From Flavobacteriales bacterium (GTDB taxonomy: Bacteria; Bacteroidota; Bacteroidia; Flavobacteriales_D; Sanyastnellaceae), in NCBI GenBank assembly GCA_022447625.1, contig JAKVAX010000005.1:173683-237682 (forward strand): a stretch of 64,000 bases of DNA. The letters are read 5' to 3'. Positions 28,701 through 36,463 of this stretch are shown in pieces (position 1 is the stretch's first letter; the number at the start of each line of letters is the position of its first letter). Position numbers and translations under genes: made by a program. Under the pieces are notes generated by a model. That model saw nothing but the letters and a program-made list of their open reading frames with translations. It searched no databases and had not been told where the DNA came from.

Positions 28701-29074
28701 AGCTTCATGAGGTACTTCATGTACGCATCTTTCGCTTGAGCAAATTCATAATTGAGGTGATAGGCTCTTCCGAGGTAGAAGAACACACGAACGTCGCTGC
28801 AGTTCTTTTTTACAGCAAAGTTTAGGTGACGAATTGCTTTGGATTTGTCGACCCCGGCATACAATGCACAGGTACCAAAACGGAAATTGAGCTCCGCATC
28901 CTTTGGGTGCAGACTCACGAGCTGGGAATACACAGGATAAGCCTGTGCAAATTTGCCAGCTTCAAACGCCGTCTCTGCCTCAGCGCGCAGCTGAGTTTCT
29001 TCCTTAGAAGTCTGCGCGTTCAGGTTTAACACCATAGCGCAGATCAAGAGCACGGACGTAACCAGACGTTTCAT
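22733..29074 (-). CDS. Giant PorE-like envelope protein with SPOR repeats
   Basis: About 2113 residues from MKRLVTSVLL, a signal peptide ending LNLNAQ. Order: TPR helices (about 25-150), PD40/WD40-like propeller strands (about 200-350; DIYRAD, FAFMHPDGKTFYFASKGHN), a carboxypeptidase-regulatory-like segment (about 360-420), about 1300 residues of acidic coiled coil with Ser/Thr/Glu-rich linkers, then three SPOR-type repeats starting near 1785, 1945 and 2043 (VYKVQVGAFRN, FYSVQIGVYSKP, VFKVKIGSYTDE). TPR-WD40-CRD is the order of the T9SS protein PorE, which ends in an OmpA domain; here SPOR repeats, which bind peptidoglycan, take that place. Role in the envelope is an inference. It carries two dispersed 13-mers. 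Confidence 0.8.
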   Translation of the reverse strand: MKRLVTSVLLICAMVLNLNAQTSKEETQLRAEAETAFEAGKFAQAYPVYSQLVSLHPKDAELNFRFGTCALYAGVDKSKAIRHLNFAVKKNCSDVRVFFYLGRAYHLNYEFAQAKDAYMKYLMKLDPKEKNPLPAERNIQMCDQGGDLLSDIKDVVVLEKTNAASSDFFRYYNLEEIGGRVLKTPEDLLSKYDRKAELVSVMHFPGDALTIFFTSYGKDGKYGKDIYRADILPGGEFSNPIRLPSTVNTAYDEDFAFMHPDGKTFYFASKGHNSMGGYDIFRCDYDATSNRFSQAVNLDFAINTPDDDIFYVVDSLKQTAYFASSRNTAQNEMSVYKVMVKQIPVNTTFIQGAYFANAEGLGPGARLKIIDELTGKPIIETKADRGEKGYLLDLPKAGLYTIQVQPDEGPIIHSGSFEVPDFGGSVALRQELRIVDEGGQQKLYITNEFGAPLDVNIAELSAEMLRKKQGLDVNVTDELLDQLENTQEEESLREEISEDQLTALAGFDRNMSLDDVLSEMKQAAEDSKNLAPQLQDHSGELLQKAASNSALASQKTLEAEQLMQGVSEDDPSYFDKLVTYQTLLVEAEELRREASNALIASKSLHDASSEIDNSAQAKNDRYIEVTEVIASNDLDKALNILKEYHDESEQGLDIPVIRETVAAAAEKEESERKLLERISNLRNERDQLDARMRRKEKELELASKKSVREELQDELSQLNAEIASVDEEIERKTRSAENLGAEELDLRTQLEFYENAAKEPAGEASAYDEMQATMLQNELAQTEEKLDGLAITDPQTLMKLDEEMRATRNDITLLQGLSAQAVSYDVQLKPVTGMRDTYASEVQRINNESIAPDEQKAALRAMQLRDVTDQIAFLRSMNVDALTPEELDQREELLTSSLDYQATLAAEQRANNETPTTASATQAKATYEKVFGADSWREKEEANSMAERTNSLESMRQMALDIDDRLDSNERAVMESDDAAELRAIQEESQELRAAQAFLDSRMNAEALKSDYEEELRDVIAQQLPFADQTEEQIELTKQYIRGLESIEEHQMGDMTAVEHRKLNDEIFSNKQRLEQYKTDLQLSLSASEEPVADANIDESSTPSDSEESVDYSTNTEESAVNALEESTPAIDLPAALADTETEILDQLSIDMNGLDAQAQIDNAITERVNAIDATSNEEDRDRLQQEIGRLQAIEIASSTPDLASSIEEPVSTIDSEESAATEVVESTDETSEVESVSSINEETLMALNEQLQPVEVLTPDDLTSHPEMLNVARELRDNDNFKRSVNEIVVNELEVQELRLELERAEKDGKKKKLDKAIEKAYFDAAAAKVKRSKIASEKAVEMYETTEVELDEALENSAFATDEETLKYIQRELERAQDNINEASQIRLGAAPEIDDIKQAYEYDQALALELEAIAIQHRVQEMISNEEEILALDQETRSAIVKGQWEAPSDAAEALTAEETSDDSSTEDTADVSETSSTADTEWVSETEEADTALANSSDAQDETSSDSALANTAVTDESEANIAEEETTTADSETSVAEETELNTVAEEMIESLREEAPVIPTLSSSPEATVLEDLPTEETLVTKLEGESEWTPEYREAIVKTVAYQDMVRSREALEALQAERQNIFESRNAAVADLNENRQRIAELELALKVADTEEERNEIAEEIKLQYRNAEVRYLEVQDADERLAAADEEINNRAQELRDAFVLLDAADVIAEARTHVPTARPAGDVAVATAPPAALSNYLFSSPAVLNNNLFGFTEEALYSEETPIPVDPELPTGVVYKVQVGAFRNPIPQDHFGDFAPLSAEQLNNGIKRYTAGLFIDYNSADEAKGQIRQRGYSDAFVVAFLNGERISLSEARAMTTDTEAVAVNTGSTEETASNTEATIEVTENPTSSIAESNSDEPTTTEKPSQSFSTDGTGLEEPILTIPSFATDWESMKGEFYSVQIGVYSKPVSLTDLFNVNDVMAERTVSGFIRYTSGSFTNKADAEARKNQVRTNGITDAFIVAYKDGKKVAVSTINPSSNASTPQESVEQPVPAQVFKVKIGSYTDEVPGKAAMAMLMLESKWGIYQTTSNGVTTYWTRDLNTQSEVNQVINDFNEYEVSVTQVP
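24533..24545 (-). repeat. Dispersed 13-mer TTCCGCGTTAGCG
   Basis: Exact T-variant copy in the giant SPOR protein gene, encoding SALA. Confidence 0.8.
27998..28010 (+). repeat. Dispersed 13-mer TTCCGCGTTAGCG
   Basis: Second copy in the same gene. On its coding strand it reads CGCTAACGCGGAA, encoding ANAE. Confidence 0.8.
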
Positions 29075-29251
29075 AGGTGTAGAGACCAAGTTACTTAATT
29101 GCTTTTCATCCGATTTGGGGAAGGTAGACTTTTATCCACACCCCAAGCTTTACCAACGCTAGTTTCAGATTTCGCTGACACTAACGCTTCCTTTGTACGT
29201 ACACTTAAAGGAAGGGTTACGTTCAGGGTTTTCTAACCTTATATACTCTAT

Positions 29252-29259
29252 TACCTTTG
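29252..29259 (+). promoter_or_regulatory. TAnnTTTG -7 promoter element for the P5C dehydrogenase gene
   Basis: TACCTTTG 17 bases upstream of the start codon, with a TTTT run about 20 bases further upstream at the -33 position. Confidence 0.55.
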
Positions 29260-29275
29260 CAGAAAATATCAAACC

Positions 29276-30904
29276 ATGCCTAAAGGAGTATTTAGCATTC
29301 CATATCCGGTTAATGAGCCCGTACTTAGCTACGCTCCCGGGAGTCCAGAGCGCGAAGAGCTCATGGAGATGTATCAGGAAATGTATAACCAGGATCCGAT
29401 TGATATACCGATGTATATTGGATCTGAAGAGGTTCGCACTGATGACAAGCGTCCGATGTCGCCTCCACACGAGCACAGCAAGATTCTAGGGCATTTCAAC
29501 TACGGAACTTCAACACACGTTCAACAAGCTATTGACGCAGCCCTTGCCGCACGTAAAGACTGGGCAGATATGTCATGGGAGCACCGCGCAAGCATCTTCC
29601 TTAAGGCTGCTGATCTATTGGCAGGTCCTTACCGTGCAAAGATGAACGCTTCAACAATGTTGGCGCAATCAAAGAATGCTTTCCAAGCAGAGATTGATGC
29701 TGCATGTGAGCTGATTGATTTCTTCAAGTTCAACGCATACTACATGCAAGAGATCTACGAAAACCAGCCTGATTCACAGCCTGGTATTTGGAATCGTCTT
29801 GAATACCGTCCACTTGAAGGGTTCCTTCTGGCCATTACTCCATTCAACTTTACTTCTATTGCGGCTAACCTTCCGGCGTCTGCTGCTATGATGGGTAACG
29901 TTGTACTTTGGAAGCCAGCTGAGAGCCAAGTGTACAGTGCACAAGTGATCATGGAGCTATTCAAGGAAGCAGGCCTTCCTGATGGTGTGATTAACTTGAT
30001 TACTGTTGACGGACCAGCCGTTGGTGATATCGTATTTAAGCACCCAGATTTCTCTGGCCTCCACTTCACAGGTTCAACAGGAGTTTTCCGTCACCTATGG
30101 AAAGAGATCGGTATGAACATCGATAAATACAAGACTTACCCACGTATCGTAGGTGAAACAGGTGGTAAAGACTTCGTGATTGCTCCCCACAGTGCAAATG
30201 CACAGGAGGTAGCCACAGCGTTAACACGCGGAGCTTTCGAATTCCAAGGTCAGAAGTGTTCTGCTGCTAGTCGTGCTTATGTTCCTTCTAACATTTGGGA
30301 AGAAGTTCGTGGCGCTATGGAGCTTGACTTGAATAGCTTCAAAATGGGCACACCTGATGACTTTTCGAATTTCGTGAATGCAGTAATCGACAAGCGTGCT
30401 TTTGACAAGATCACCAGCTACATCGATTACGTGAAAGAGCAAGACGATGCAGAAGTGATTATGGGTGGAAACTACGATGGCAGCAAAGGTTACTTCATTG
30501 AGCCAACGGTAGTCTTGACTTCAAACCCTAAGTTCCGCACGATGTGTGAAGAGATCTTCGGCCCTGTTTTGACGATTTTCGTTTACGAGCCAGATCAGTG
30601 GGAAGAAACACTTGAGATGCTTGATCAAACAAGTGAATACGCTTTAACTGGAGCGATTTTCTCAAAAGACCGTTACGCTATTCAATACGCAACGAAAGCA
30701 CTAGAGAATTCAGCTGGTAATTTCTACATCAACGATAAGCCAACTGGCGCTGTTGTTGGTCAACAGCCATTCGGTGGCTCTCGTGCTTCTGGAACGAATG
30801 ATAAGGCTGGTTCATACTTAAACCTTCTACGTTGGGTGAGCCCTCGTACGATTAAGGAGACCTTTGTTCCTGCAACTGATTACCGTTACCCATTCCTAGG
30901 GTAA
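29276..30904 (+). CDS. pruA: L-glutamate gamma-semialdehyde (P5C) dehydrogenase
   Basis: NAD-dependent aldehyde dehydrogenase that oxidises glutamate semialdehyde to glutamate in proline breakdown. 542 residues, the length of the single-domain P5CDH group. Glu294 in VGETGGKDF is the general base and Cys328 in FQGQKCSAASRAY is the nucleophile. ITPFNFTSIAANLP (188-201) and GGSRASGTNDKAG near the C terminus are P5CDH signatures. No proline dehydrogenase domain is fused or adjacent. Monocistronic between its own promoter and the terminator at 30923. Confidence 0.95.
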   Translation: MPKGVFSIPYPVNEPVLSYAPGSPEREELMEMYQEMYNQDPIDIPMYIGSEEVRTDDKRPMSPPHEHSKILGHFNYGTSTHVQQAIDAALAARKDWADMSWEHRASIFLKAADLLAGPYRAKMNASTMLAQSKNAFQAEIDAACELIDFFKFNAYYMQEIYENQPDSQPGIWNRLEYRPLEGFLLAITPFNFTSIAANLPASAAMMGNVVLWKPAESQVYSAQVIMELFKEAGLPDGVINLITVDGPAVGDIVFKHPDFSGLHFTGSTGVFRHLWKEIGMNIDKYKTYPRIVGETGGKDFVIAPHSANAQEVATALTRGAFEFQGQKCSAASRAYVPSNIWEEVRGAMELDLNSFKMGTPDDFSNFVNAVIDKRAFDKITSYIDYVKEQDDAEVIMGGNYDGSKGYFIEPTVVLTSNPKFRTMCEEIFGPVLTIFVYEPDQWEETLEMLDQTSEYALTGAIFSKDRYAIQYATKALENSAGNFYINDKPTGAVVGQQPFGGSRASGTNDKAGSYLNLLRWVSPRTIKETFVPATDYRYPFLG

Positions 30905-30922
30905 TCGAGATGTAACGAAATG

Positions 30923-30951
30923 AAAAGGGCCTCTATTTGAGGCCCTTTTTT
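30923..30951. terminator. Bidirectional rho-independent terminator
   Basis: Perfect stem AAAAGGGCCTC / GAGGCCCTTTT with a 5-base loop between the convergent P5C dehydrogenase and AT-hook genes, followed by T-runs in both directions. Confidence 0.85.
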
Positions 30952-31927
30952 ATTTAGTATTCTTTCTTGAACTTCCCGGCCCTCGCTTATTAGCCGTGGG
31001 TTTCGTTGAGGTCTTTGTCGCTGATTTTTTTCTTGGCTGTTCTGTACCTTTTTTTGCTATCGGCGCTGCCTCTGGGCTCTTTGTTGTCCGTCCTGTACCT
31101 TTTTTTGCTATCGGCGCTGCCTCTGGGCTCTTTCTTGTCCGTCCTGGACCTTTCTTTGCTATCGGCGCTGCCTCTGAGTTCTTTCTTGTCCGTCCTGGAC
31201 CTTTCTTTGCTATCGGCGCTGCCTCCGGGTTCTTTCTTGGTCGTCCTGGACCTTTCTTTGCTATCGGCGCTGCCTCCGGATTCTTTCTTGGTCGCCCTGG
31301 ACCTTTCTTTGCTATCGGTGCTGCCTCCGGGTTCTTTCTTGGTCGTCCAGGGCCACGTTTTGGCTTAACCTCCACCTCTTTATCAACAGTAGTAGCAAGT
31401 ATTTGCTCGAAACGACTTTTGTAAGGTTCTTGAAGCTTACCGTCGTCGTTTAACCAACGCTTCAGCACCATATACTTCATTTTCTTGCCTTCTTCCCCTA
31501 CCGTATCAATTTTCTTGTGAACTGTACGTAATCGGAACGCACTGTTCAGAATACTCGCCTTCGCATTTTTCACTTTCTCCTCAGGGACATTCTTCAATAC
31601 TAACGCGTCTTTGAGCATTTCTTCATAGCTCATTGGACGATCCACACTCTTGAGGCGAGTGACAATAAAGTCTCCCCATACCGATTTTGGTCCGCGCTTC
31701 TTTTTGCGCCCTCTTTTCTTTGTTGCTTTTGCAACCCTCGCTGGAGCTGGAGCAGCTATGGCACCGGCATCTGCGGTTAGAGGTAGATCGCTTCCAAGTT
31801 TACCTAGTACGCTTTTCAAGTGTTCTACACGTCGGGATAGCTCTATGTATTCCTTTTCATAGGCATGACGCATGGCGTTGAGTTCTTCTTGACTAAGAAG
31901 AATCTCTTTCATAACAGATTCTGACAT
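30950..31927 (-). CDS. AT-hook protein with tandem 17-residue repeats
   Basis: 325 residues. An N-terminal helix (about 8-45) is followed by a basic stretch KKRGRKKKRGP, a helical domain at about 83-160 (VWGDFIVTRLKSVDRPMSYE ... MKYMVLKRWL) that resembles a small winged helix of the HARE-HTH kind, and then six tandem 17-residue repeats of the form KKGPGRPRKNPEAAPIA. Each GRP core is an AT-hook that inserts into the minor groove of AT-rich DNA. The N-terminal copies are intact; the last three change GRP to GRT. Likely a nucleoid or chromosome-organising protein; the exact role is an inference. Confidence 0.8.
   Translation of the reverse strand: MSESVMKEILLSQEELNAMRHAYEKEYIELSRRVEHLKSVLGKLGSDLPLTADAGAIAAPAPARVAKATKKRGRKKKRGPKSVWGDFIVTRLKSVDRPMSYEEMLKDALVLKNVPEEKVKNAKASILNSAFRLRTVHKKIDTVGEEGKKMKYMVLKRWLNDDGKLQEPYKSRFEQILATTVDKEVEVKPKRGPGRPRKNPEAAPIAKKGPGRPRKNPEAAPIAKKGPGRPRKNPEAAPIAKKGPGRTRKNSEAAPIAKKGPGRTRKSPEAAPIAKKGTGRTTKSPEAAPIAKKGTEQPRKKSATKTSTKPTANKRGPGSSRKNTK
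31056..31361 (-). repeat. 51-bp tandem repeat array (AT-hook coding)
   Basis: Six units of 51 bp with an identical GCTATCGG landmark spaced every 51 bases (31056, 31107, 31158, 31209, 31260, 31311 on the + strand). Units at the C-terminal coding end have drifted and lost the GRP core. Confidence 0.9.
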
Positions 31928-31954
31928 AAATAATTATTAATCCCACAGTCTTTC

Positions 31955-31978
31955 AGTTCAACATAAGCTAGTTGAACT
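31955..31978. promoter_or_regulatory. Inverted repeat upstream of the AT-hook gene
   Basis: AGTTCAAC and GTTGAACT separated by 8 bases, 28 bases upstream of the start codon, in an AT-rich stretch. Could be an operator or a leader hairpin; no T-run follows. Confidence 0.4.
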
Positions 31979-32118
31979 CAATCTCTTAAACAAAGAAATA
32001 GAAAAAGAATTAATAATCAATTAATTCAATAGTTTTTTTTGATAAACGGCGAAATTCAGTACATAAATGTCAAATTATCAGGTGTCAGTCTAGAGGTTAT
32101 AATGCGAGGGTGAATTCT

Positions 32119-32126
32119 TACCTTTG
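32119..32126 (+). promoter_or_regulatory. TAnnTTTG -7 promoter element for rnpB
   Basis: TACCTTTG about 5 bases before the expected 5' end of RNase P RNA. No clear -33 TTTG at normal spacing. Confidence 0.55.
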
Positions 32127-32130
32127 CAAG

Positions 32131-32460
32131 GATTGTCTTCGTCGCTTCGTATTTGCGGAGAGGAAAGTCCGGACAACACAGAGCGCCACACTCCTCAAAA
32201 GGGAGGCTTCGAAAGAATGACAGATAGTGCTGCAGAAATTTATACCGCCGATGGTTCTTCGGAATACAGGTAAGGGTGAAAAGGTGAGGTAAGAGCTCAC
32301 CAGTGCACAGGTGACTGCGTAGCTCAGGTAAACCTTGTGGGTTGCAAAACCACGTATACTGATGCTTGAGGGCTGCTCGCTCGATATCAGGGGGTAGGTT
32401 GCATAGATAAATGACGAAGCATTCTTCGGAATGAACAGGATCCGGCCTATACAATTATTA
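32131..32460 (+). ncRNA. rnpB: RNase P RNA (class A)
   Basis: Catalytic RNA that removes 5' leaders of tRNA precursors. The P4 5' strand GAGGAAAGTCCGGACA (about 32158) and its 3' partner GATCCGGCCTAT near the end are clear, as is the internal AGGGTGAAAAGGTGAGGTAAG region typical of class A. P1 can form between ATTGT at 32132 and ACAAT near 32450, which sets the ends within a few bases. A minus-strand open frame across this region is a coincidence of the RNA sequence. A hairpin with a T-run follows. Confidence 0.9.
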
Positions 32461-32466
32461 TAAAGA

Positions 32467-32500
32467 GGGTATTTGTCTCACCGACAATGCCCTTTTTTCT
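32467..32500 (+). terminator. Rho-independent terminator for rnpB
   Basis: Stem GGGTATTTGTC / GACAATGCCC with one bulge and one G-U pair, followed by TTTTTTCT. Confidence 0.6.
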
Positions 32501-32538
32501 TTTCCTTTCCCCGATCTTTGCAGATCAATTTTGGGAAA

Positions 32539-33162
32539 ATGGACTTAAGTCACATCCTATATTTCATTGACCTCACGGGAACTTTTGTGTTTGCCGTGTC
32601 AGGTGTAACCGTAGCATCACGATACAATGTCGATGTCTTTGGTGCCTCTGTCATTGGTTTTGTGACTGCACTTGGTGGAGGAACTGTGCGTGATGTCCTC
32701 ATTGGAGCCACACCAGTAAATTGGATTTTGAACGATGAGTGGGTGCTAGCGGCTACTGTAGGGATCATCATTGGACTTTTTGTGACGCCAGTAATTTCGC
32801 AATGGAAACGAACCATGTTCATCTTTGACACCATCGGAATTGGTCTATTCACCATTCTAGGGCTTGAAAAGACCTTGCAGTTGGGTCTCTCACCTCTTAT
32901 CGCGTTGATGATGGGTACCGTATCTGCCGTTTTCGGTGGAGTAGTTCGCGATGTCTTGGTGAATCGTGTCCCTCTCATTTTCCGAAAAGAGGTCTATGCC
33001 ACAGCGTGTATTGCCGGAGGATTGGTCTACTTATTTATAGGATTATTTACAGAGAACAAACTCTGGCCTTTGCTTGTCAGCATTGGGGTTGTGATCACAA
33101 TTCGAAGGTTAGCCGTGATGAGAAATTGGAGTCTTCCGATGCCAAAGTCGTCAAGACCCTAG
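32539..33162 (+). CDS. TRIC (UPF0126) family membrane channel protein
   Basis: 207 residues with about seven hydrophobic segments arranged as a repeat of two three-helix halves, each with a GGGTVRDV or GGVVRDV motif, the signature of the TRIC/UPF0126 family. Characterised prokaryotic TRICs form potassium-permeable trimeric channels. I chose ATG 32539 because the 66 upstream bases would encode a polar, Phe-rich peptide over the rnpB terminator. A GATCTTTG element at about 32512-32519 may be its promoter. Confidence 0.85.
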   Translation: MDLSHILYFIDLTGTFVFAVSGVTVASRYNVDVFGASVIGFVTALGGGTVRDVLIGATPVNWILNDEWVLAATVGIIIGLFVTPVISQWKRTMFIFDTIGIGLFTILGLEKTLQLGLSPLIALMMGTVSAVFGGVVRDVLVNRVPLIFRKEVYATACIAGGLVYLFIGLFTENKLWPLLVSIGVVITIRRLAVMRNWSLPMPKSSRP

Positions 33163-33170
33163 AGGTTTAC

Positions 33171-33178
33171 TATTTTTG
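33171..33178 (+). promoter_or_regulatory. TAnnTTTG -7 promoter element for the ffh operon
   Basis: TATTTTTG, 25 bases upstream of the ffh start codon. Confidence 0.5.
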
Positions 33179-33202
33179 CTACCCTTATTAGGAGAAAGAA
33201 AC

Positions 33203-34549
33203 ATGTTTGAAGGATTACAGGAACGGTTTGACAAAGCCTTTAAGGTCTTAAAAGGACAAGGCCAGATCACCGAAGTTAACGTAGCAGAAACGCTTAAAGA
33301 AGTACGTCGAGCGTTGCTTGATGCCGATGTCAACTTCAAGACCGCTAAAGACTTTACCAACCGCGTAAAGGAAAAAGCTCTCGGACAAGAAGTACTGACT
33401 GCCGTTAAGCCAGGGCAGCTTCTGGTGAAGATTACGCACGCTGAGCTCACAGAGCTTATGGGTGGTGATCAAGCTGAACTTAACTTCCAAGGAAGCCCAG
33501 GCGTAGTCTTGATGTCAGGTCTACAAGGATCTGGTAAGACGACCTTCTCTGGAAAGCTAGCGAACTGGCTGAAGACGAAAAAGGGAAAGAACCCGCTCCT
33601 TGTGGCTTGTGACATCTACCGTCCAGCGGCGATTGACCAGCTGCACGTGGTCGGTGAGTCTATTGGAGTTGACGTCTATTCAGAACGTGAGAATAAGAAT
33701 GCAGTAGAGATTGCTCAGAATGCTATTCAATTTGCGAAGAGTAACGGTCATAACGTAGTTATTGTCGATACAGCTGGTCGTTTGGCAATTGATGAAGAGA
33801 TGATGCAGGAGATCGAAGCGGTGAAAAACGCGATCGAGCCTTCAGAGACTCTTTTTGTTGTTGACTCGATGACTGGTCAAGATGCTGTGAATACAGCCAA
33901 GACCTTCAACGAACGATTGAATTTCGACGGGGTTATCCTAACGAAGCTTGATGGTGATACCCGAGGTGGTGCTGCCCTTTCGATTAAGACCGTAGTCAAC
34001 AAGCCGATCAAGTTTATCGGTACAGGTGAGAAGATGGACGCACTCGACATCTTCTACCCAAAACGTATGGCTGATCGTATTCTCGGAATGGGTGACGTTG
34101 TTTCCTTAGTAGAGCGCGCGCAAGAGCAGTTTGACGAAGAGAAAGCGAAGAAACTGCAGAAGAAGATCGAGAAGAACACCTTCGATTTCGAAGACTTCCT
34201 TGACCAGCTTCAGCAGATCAAGAAAATGGGTAACGTAAAAGATCTTCTTGGAATGATCCCTGGAATGGGGAAAGCATTGAAGAATGTCGAAATCGATGAT
34301 CATGCGTTCAAGCATATTGAGGCCATCATACACTCGATGACTCCATATGAACGAAGCAATCCGAATTCAATCAACGGCAGCCGCAAAAAGCGCATCGCTT
34401 CTGGTAGCGGTACTTCAGTGAATGAAGTGAACAAGTTGATCAAGCAGTTCGATGAAACGCGCAAAATGATGCGCATGATGACAAACCGCAGCCGCATGTC
34501 TTCGATGGCCGGAGGGCTTCGTGGAATGCGCGGTAAAAAACGTAAATAA
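33203..34549 (+). CDS. ffh: Signal recognition particle protein Ffh
   Basis: GTPase subunit of the signal recognition particle, which targets nascent membrane and secreted proteins to the translocon. An N domain is followed by the G domain with GLQGSGKTT (106-114), DTAGRLAID and TKLDGD motifs. The C-terminal M domain is Met-rich ([11 protein letters not shown]) with a GKKRK tail. 448 residues, the normal length. I chose ATG 33203, just after an AGGAGA that sits in ribosome-binding position. First gene of a run with folD 2 bases downstream. Confidence 0.95.
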   Translation: MFEGLQERFDKAFKVLKGQGQITEVNVAETLKEVRRALLDADVNFKTAKDFTNRVKEKALGQEVLTAVKPGQLLVKITHAELTELMGGDQAELNFQGSPGVVLMSGLQGSGKTTFSGKLANWLKTKKGKNPLLVACDIYRPAAIDQLHVVGESIGVDVYSERENKNAVEIAQNAIQFAKSNGHNVVIVDTAGRLAIDEEMMQEIEAVKNAIEPSETLFVVDSMTGQDAVNTAKTFNERLNFDGVILTKLDGDTRGGAALSIKTVVNKPIKFIGTGEKMDALDIFYPKRMADRILGMGDVVSLVERAQEQFDEEKAKKLQKKIEKNTFDFEDFLDQLQQIKKMGNVKDLLGMIPGMGKALKNVEIDDHAFKHIEAIIHSMTPYERSNPNSINGSRKKRIASGSGTSVNEVNKLIKQFDETRKMMRMMTNRSRMSSMAGGLRGMRGKKRK

Positions 34550-34551
34550 GC

Positions 34552-35430
34552 ATGCAGATCCTCGATGGTAAAGCCACTTCGAAAGCAATCAAAGAAGAGA
34601 TTGCTGTTGAAGTTGAAAAACGCAAAGCAGCCGGATTGAAAACCCCTCACCTCGCCGCAGTGCTTGTAGGCGATAATGGTGCAAGTCAAACATACGTGAA
34701 TAGCAAGGTTCGCGCTTGTGAACGTTGCGGATTTAAGAGCACCTTGGTAAAACGTGACGGTAGCTGTACCGAAGAGGAATTGCTTGAGATCGTAGATCAG
34801 CTGAATAACGACGATGACATCGATGGATTTATTGTTCAGCTGCCGCTTCCCAAGCACATCAACGAACAGAAGGTGCTAGAAGCAGTAAAGCGCGAGAAGG
34901 ATGTAGACGGATTCCATCCGGAAAATGTTGGACGTATGGCATTGAACTTACCCACCTTCCTCCCTGCGACACCATACGGAATCATGCAAATGCTAGAGCG
35001 TTATGAAGTTCCTACTCAAGGTAAGCATGCCGTGGTGATCGGACGAAGCCATATCGTAGGTTCTCCGATGTCAATCCTCCTTTCTCGCAATGGGTACCCT
35101 GGAAACTGCACAGTAACCATTACTCACAGCCGCACTACCAATCTTGAGGAACTCACGCGTGAAGCTGATATTCTCATTGTTGCTCTTGGTCGACCAGAAT
35201 TCGTGAAGGCAGATATGGTAAAAGAAGGCGCTGTCATTGTTGACGTGGGCATCACTCGTGTTGAGGCCCCTGAAACTGAAAAGGGATACGTCATCAAAGG
35301 AGATGTTGCTTTCGATGAAGTAGCTCCTAAATCTTCTTTCATTACTCCTGTGCCAGGTGGAGTTGGGCCGATGACCATCGCCTCACTTCTCAAAAACACG
35401 CTTCAAGCTGCCGGTGACAAACCAGCGTAA
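34552..35430 (+). CDS. folD: Methylenetetrahydrofolate dehydrogenase/cyclohydrolase
   Basis: Bifunctional one-carbon enzyme that converts 5,10-methylene-THF to 10-formyl-THF. The [13 protein letters not shown] segment carries the conserved YxxxK cyclohydrolase/dehydrogenase residues; QLPLPKHI and the Rossmann loop [14 protein letters not shown] (about 164-177), with a late PGGVGPMT, are family hallmarks. 292 residues, usual length. Starts 2 bases after ffh and overlaps the GTG start of ribD, so all three are probably cotranscribed. Confidence 0.95.
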   Translation: MQILDGKATSKAIKEEIAVEVEKRKAAGLKTPHLAAVLVGDNGASQTYVNSKVRACERCGFKSTLVKRDGSCTEEELLEIVDQLNNDDDIDGFIVQLPLPKHINEQKVLEAVKREKDVDGFHPENVGRMALNLPTFLPATPYGIMQMLERYEVPTQGKHAVVIGRSHIVGSPMSILLSRNGYPGNCTVTITHSRTTNLEELTREADILIVALGRPEFVKADMVKEGAVIVDVGITRVEAPETEKGYVIKGDVAFDEVAPKSSFITPVPGGVGPMTIASLLKNTLQAAGDKPA

Positions 35431-36463
35431 CATCGATGAACGTTTTATGCGGCGATGCTTTCAGCTCGCCGAACAGGGTCGAGGAATCGTCTCTCCTAAT
35501 CCGCTTGTTGGATGTGTATTGACCGTTGGTGAACGTATCATCGGCGAAGGCTACCATCATGAATACGGTAGTCATCACGCTGAAGTGAATGCTGTTAATT
35601 CAGTTCAAGACCCTTCCCTTCTTTCCCAGGCAACGGCATATGTCAACCTTGAGCCTTGCGCTCATCATGGAAAAACGCCTCCTTGCGCTGACATGCTGAT
35701 CAAGCATCAAGTAAAGCGTGTAGTCATTTCTAACCGAGATCCGTTTGATGAAGTGGATGGAAAAGGGATTGAGCGTATCAAAGCTGCAGGAATTAAAGTT
35801 GCTGTTGGTGTTCTTGAAGATGACGGAATTTGGCTCAATCGAGACTTCTTTACCTACCACACGAAGCAACGTCCTTTCATTCAATTGAAATGGGCACAAA
35901 CGAGTGATGGATTCTTCGATAAATCGCGCCAAACGAATGAATTAGGTTCTACTTGGATAACCGCTCCTTCTACTCGAAAGCTGGTTCACACGATGCGTGC
36001 AGATGCCGACGCTATACTCGTTGGTAACAAGACCGTTCTGATCGACAACCCTGAATTAACTGTTCGTGATGTGGCTGGTAAAAATCCATTGCGTGTGGTG
36101 ATTGATATGAATAACGCTATCGCGAAAGGGCATCGAATTCTCAATGATGAAGCTCCAACATTGATTATCAATGGATTCAAAAGCATTACACAAGGTAGCA
36201 ACGAGTGGCTTCAAGTGTCGTCTAACCAAGTTTTCGAAGACTTAATGAATGCACTCTATGAGCGGAAAGTCCAGCGATTGATGGTGGAAGGTGGAGCCTT
36301 TACCATTCAGCGTTTCTTGATGAATGAACTTTGGGATGAAGCGATGGTATTGGAAGGCAACAAAACCTTTGGTGCAGGAATGAAAGCTCCTTCCATTCCT
36401 CAACAAGCGTCACACGTATACATGTACAGACAAGATCGAATCTATCAATACCGTAGGTCATGA
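35414..36463 (+). CDS. ribD: Riboflavin biosynthesis deaminase/reductase
   Basis: Bifunctional pyrimidine deaminase and 5-amino-6-(5-phosphoribosylamino)uracil reductase of riboflavin synthesis. The deaminase zinc site is HAE (55-57) with [11 protein letters not shown] (81-91). The reductase half has [13 protein letters not shown] and LMVEGGAFT. The start is GTG at 35414, overlapping the folD end by 17 bases; an internal ATG at 35447 would cut into the conserved first helix. The stop overlaps the next start (ATGA). Confidence 0.9.
   Translation: MTNQRNIDERFMRRCFQLAEQGRGIVSPNPLVGCVLTVGERIIGEGYHHEYGSHHAEVNAVNSVQDPSLLSQATAYVNLEPCAHHGKTPPCADMLIKHQVKRVVISNRDPFDEVDGKGIERIKAAGIKVAVGVLEDDGIWLNRDFFTYHTKQRPFIQLKWAQTSDGFFDKSRQTNELGSTWITAPSTRKLVHTMRADADAILVGNKTVLIDNPELTVRDVAGKNPLRVVIDMNNAIAKGHRILNDEAPTLIINGFKSITQGSNEWLQVSSNQVFEDLMNALYERKVQRLMVEGGAFTIQRFLMNELWDEAMVLEGNKTFGAGMKAPSIPQQASHVYMYRQDRIYQYRRS

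Noticed and set aside
30996..31424. Long plus-strand frames of about 120-142 codons with repeats of Phe/Leu-rich units
   Set aside because: They are antisense to the 51-bp AT-hook repeat array; the hydrophobic repeats are the complement of the Lys/Pro-rich codons.
32056..32454. A 132-codon minus-strand open frame
   Set aside because: It lies entirely over RNase P RNA and its promoter region, shows no protein-like pattern, and is explained by the RNA gene.
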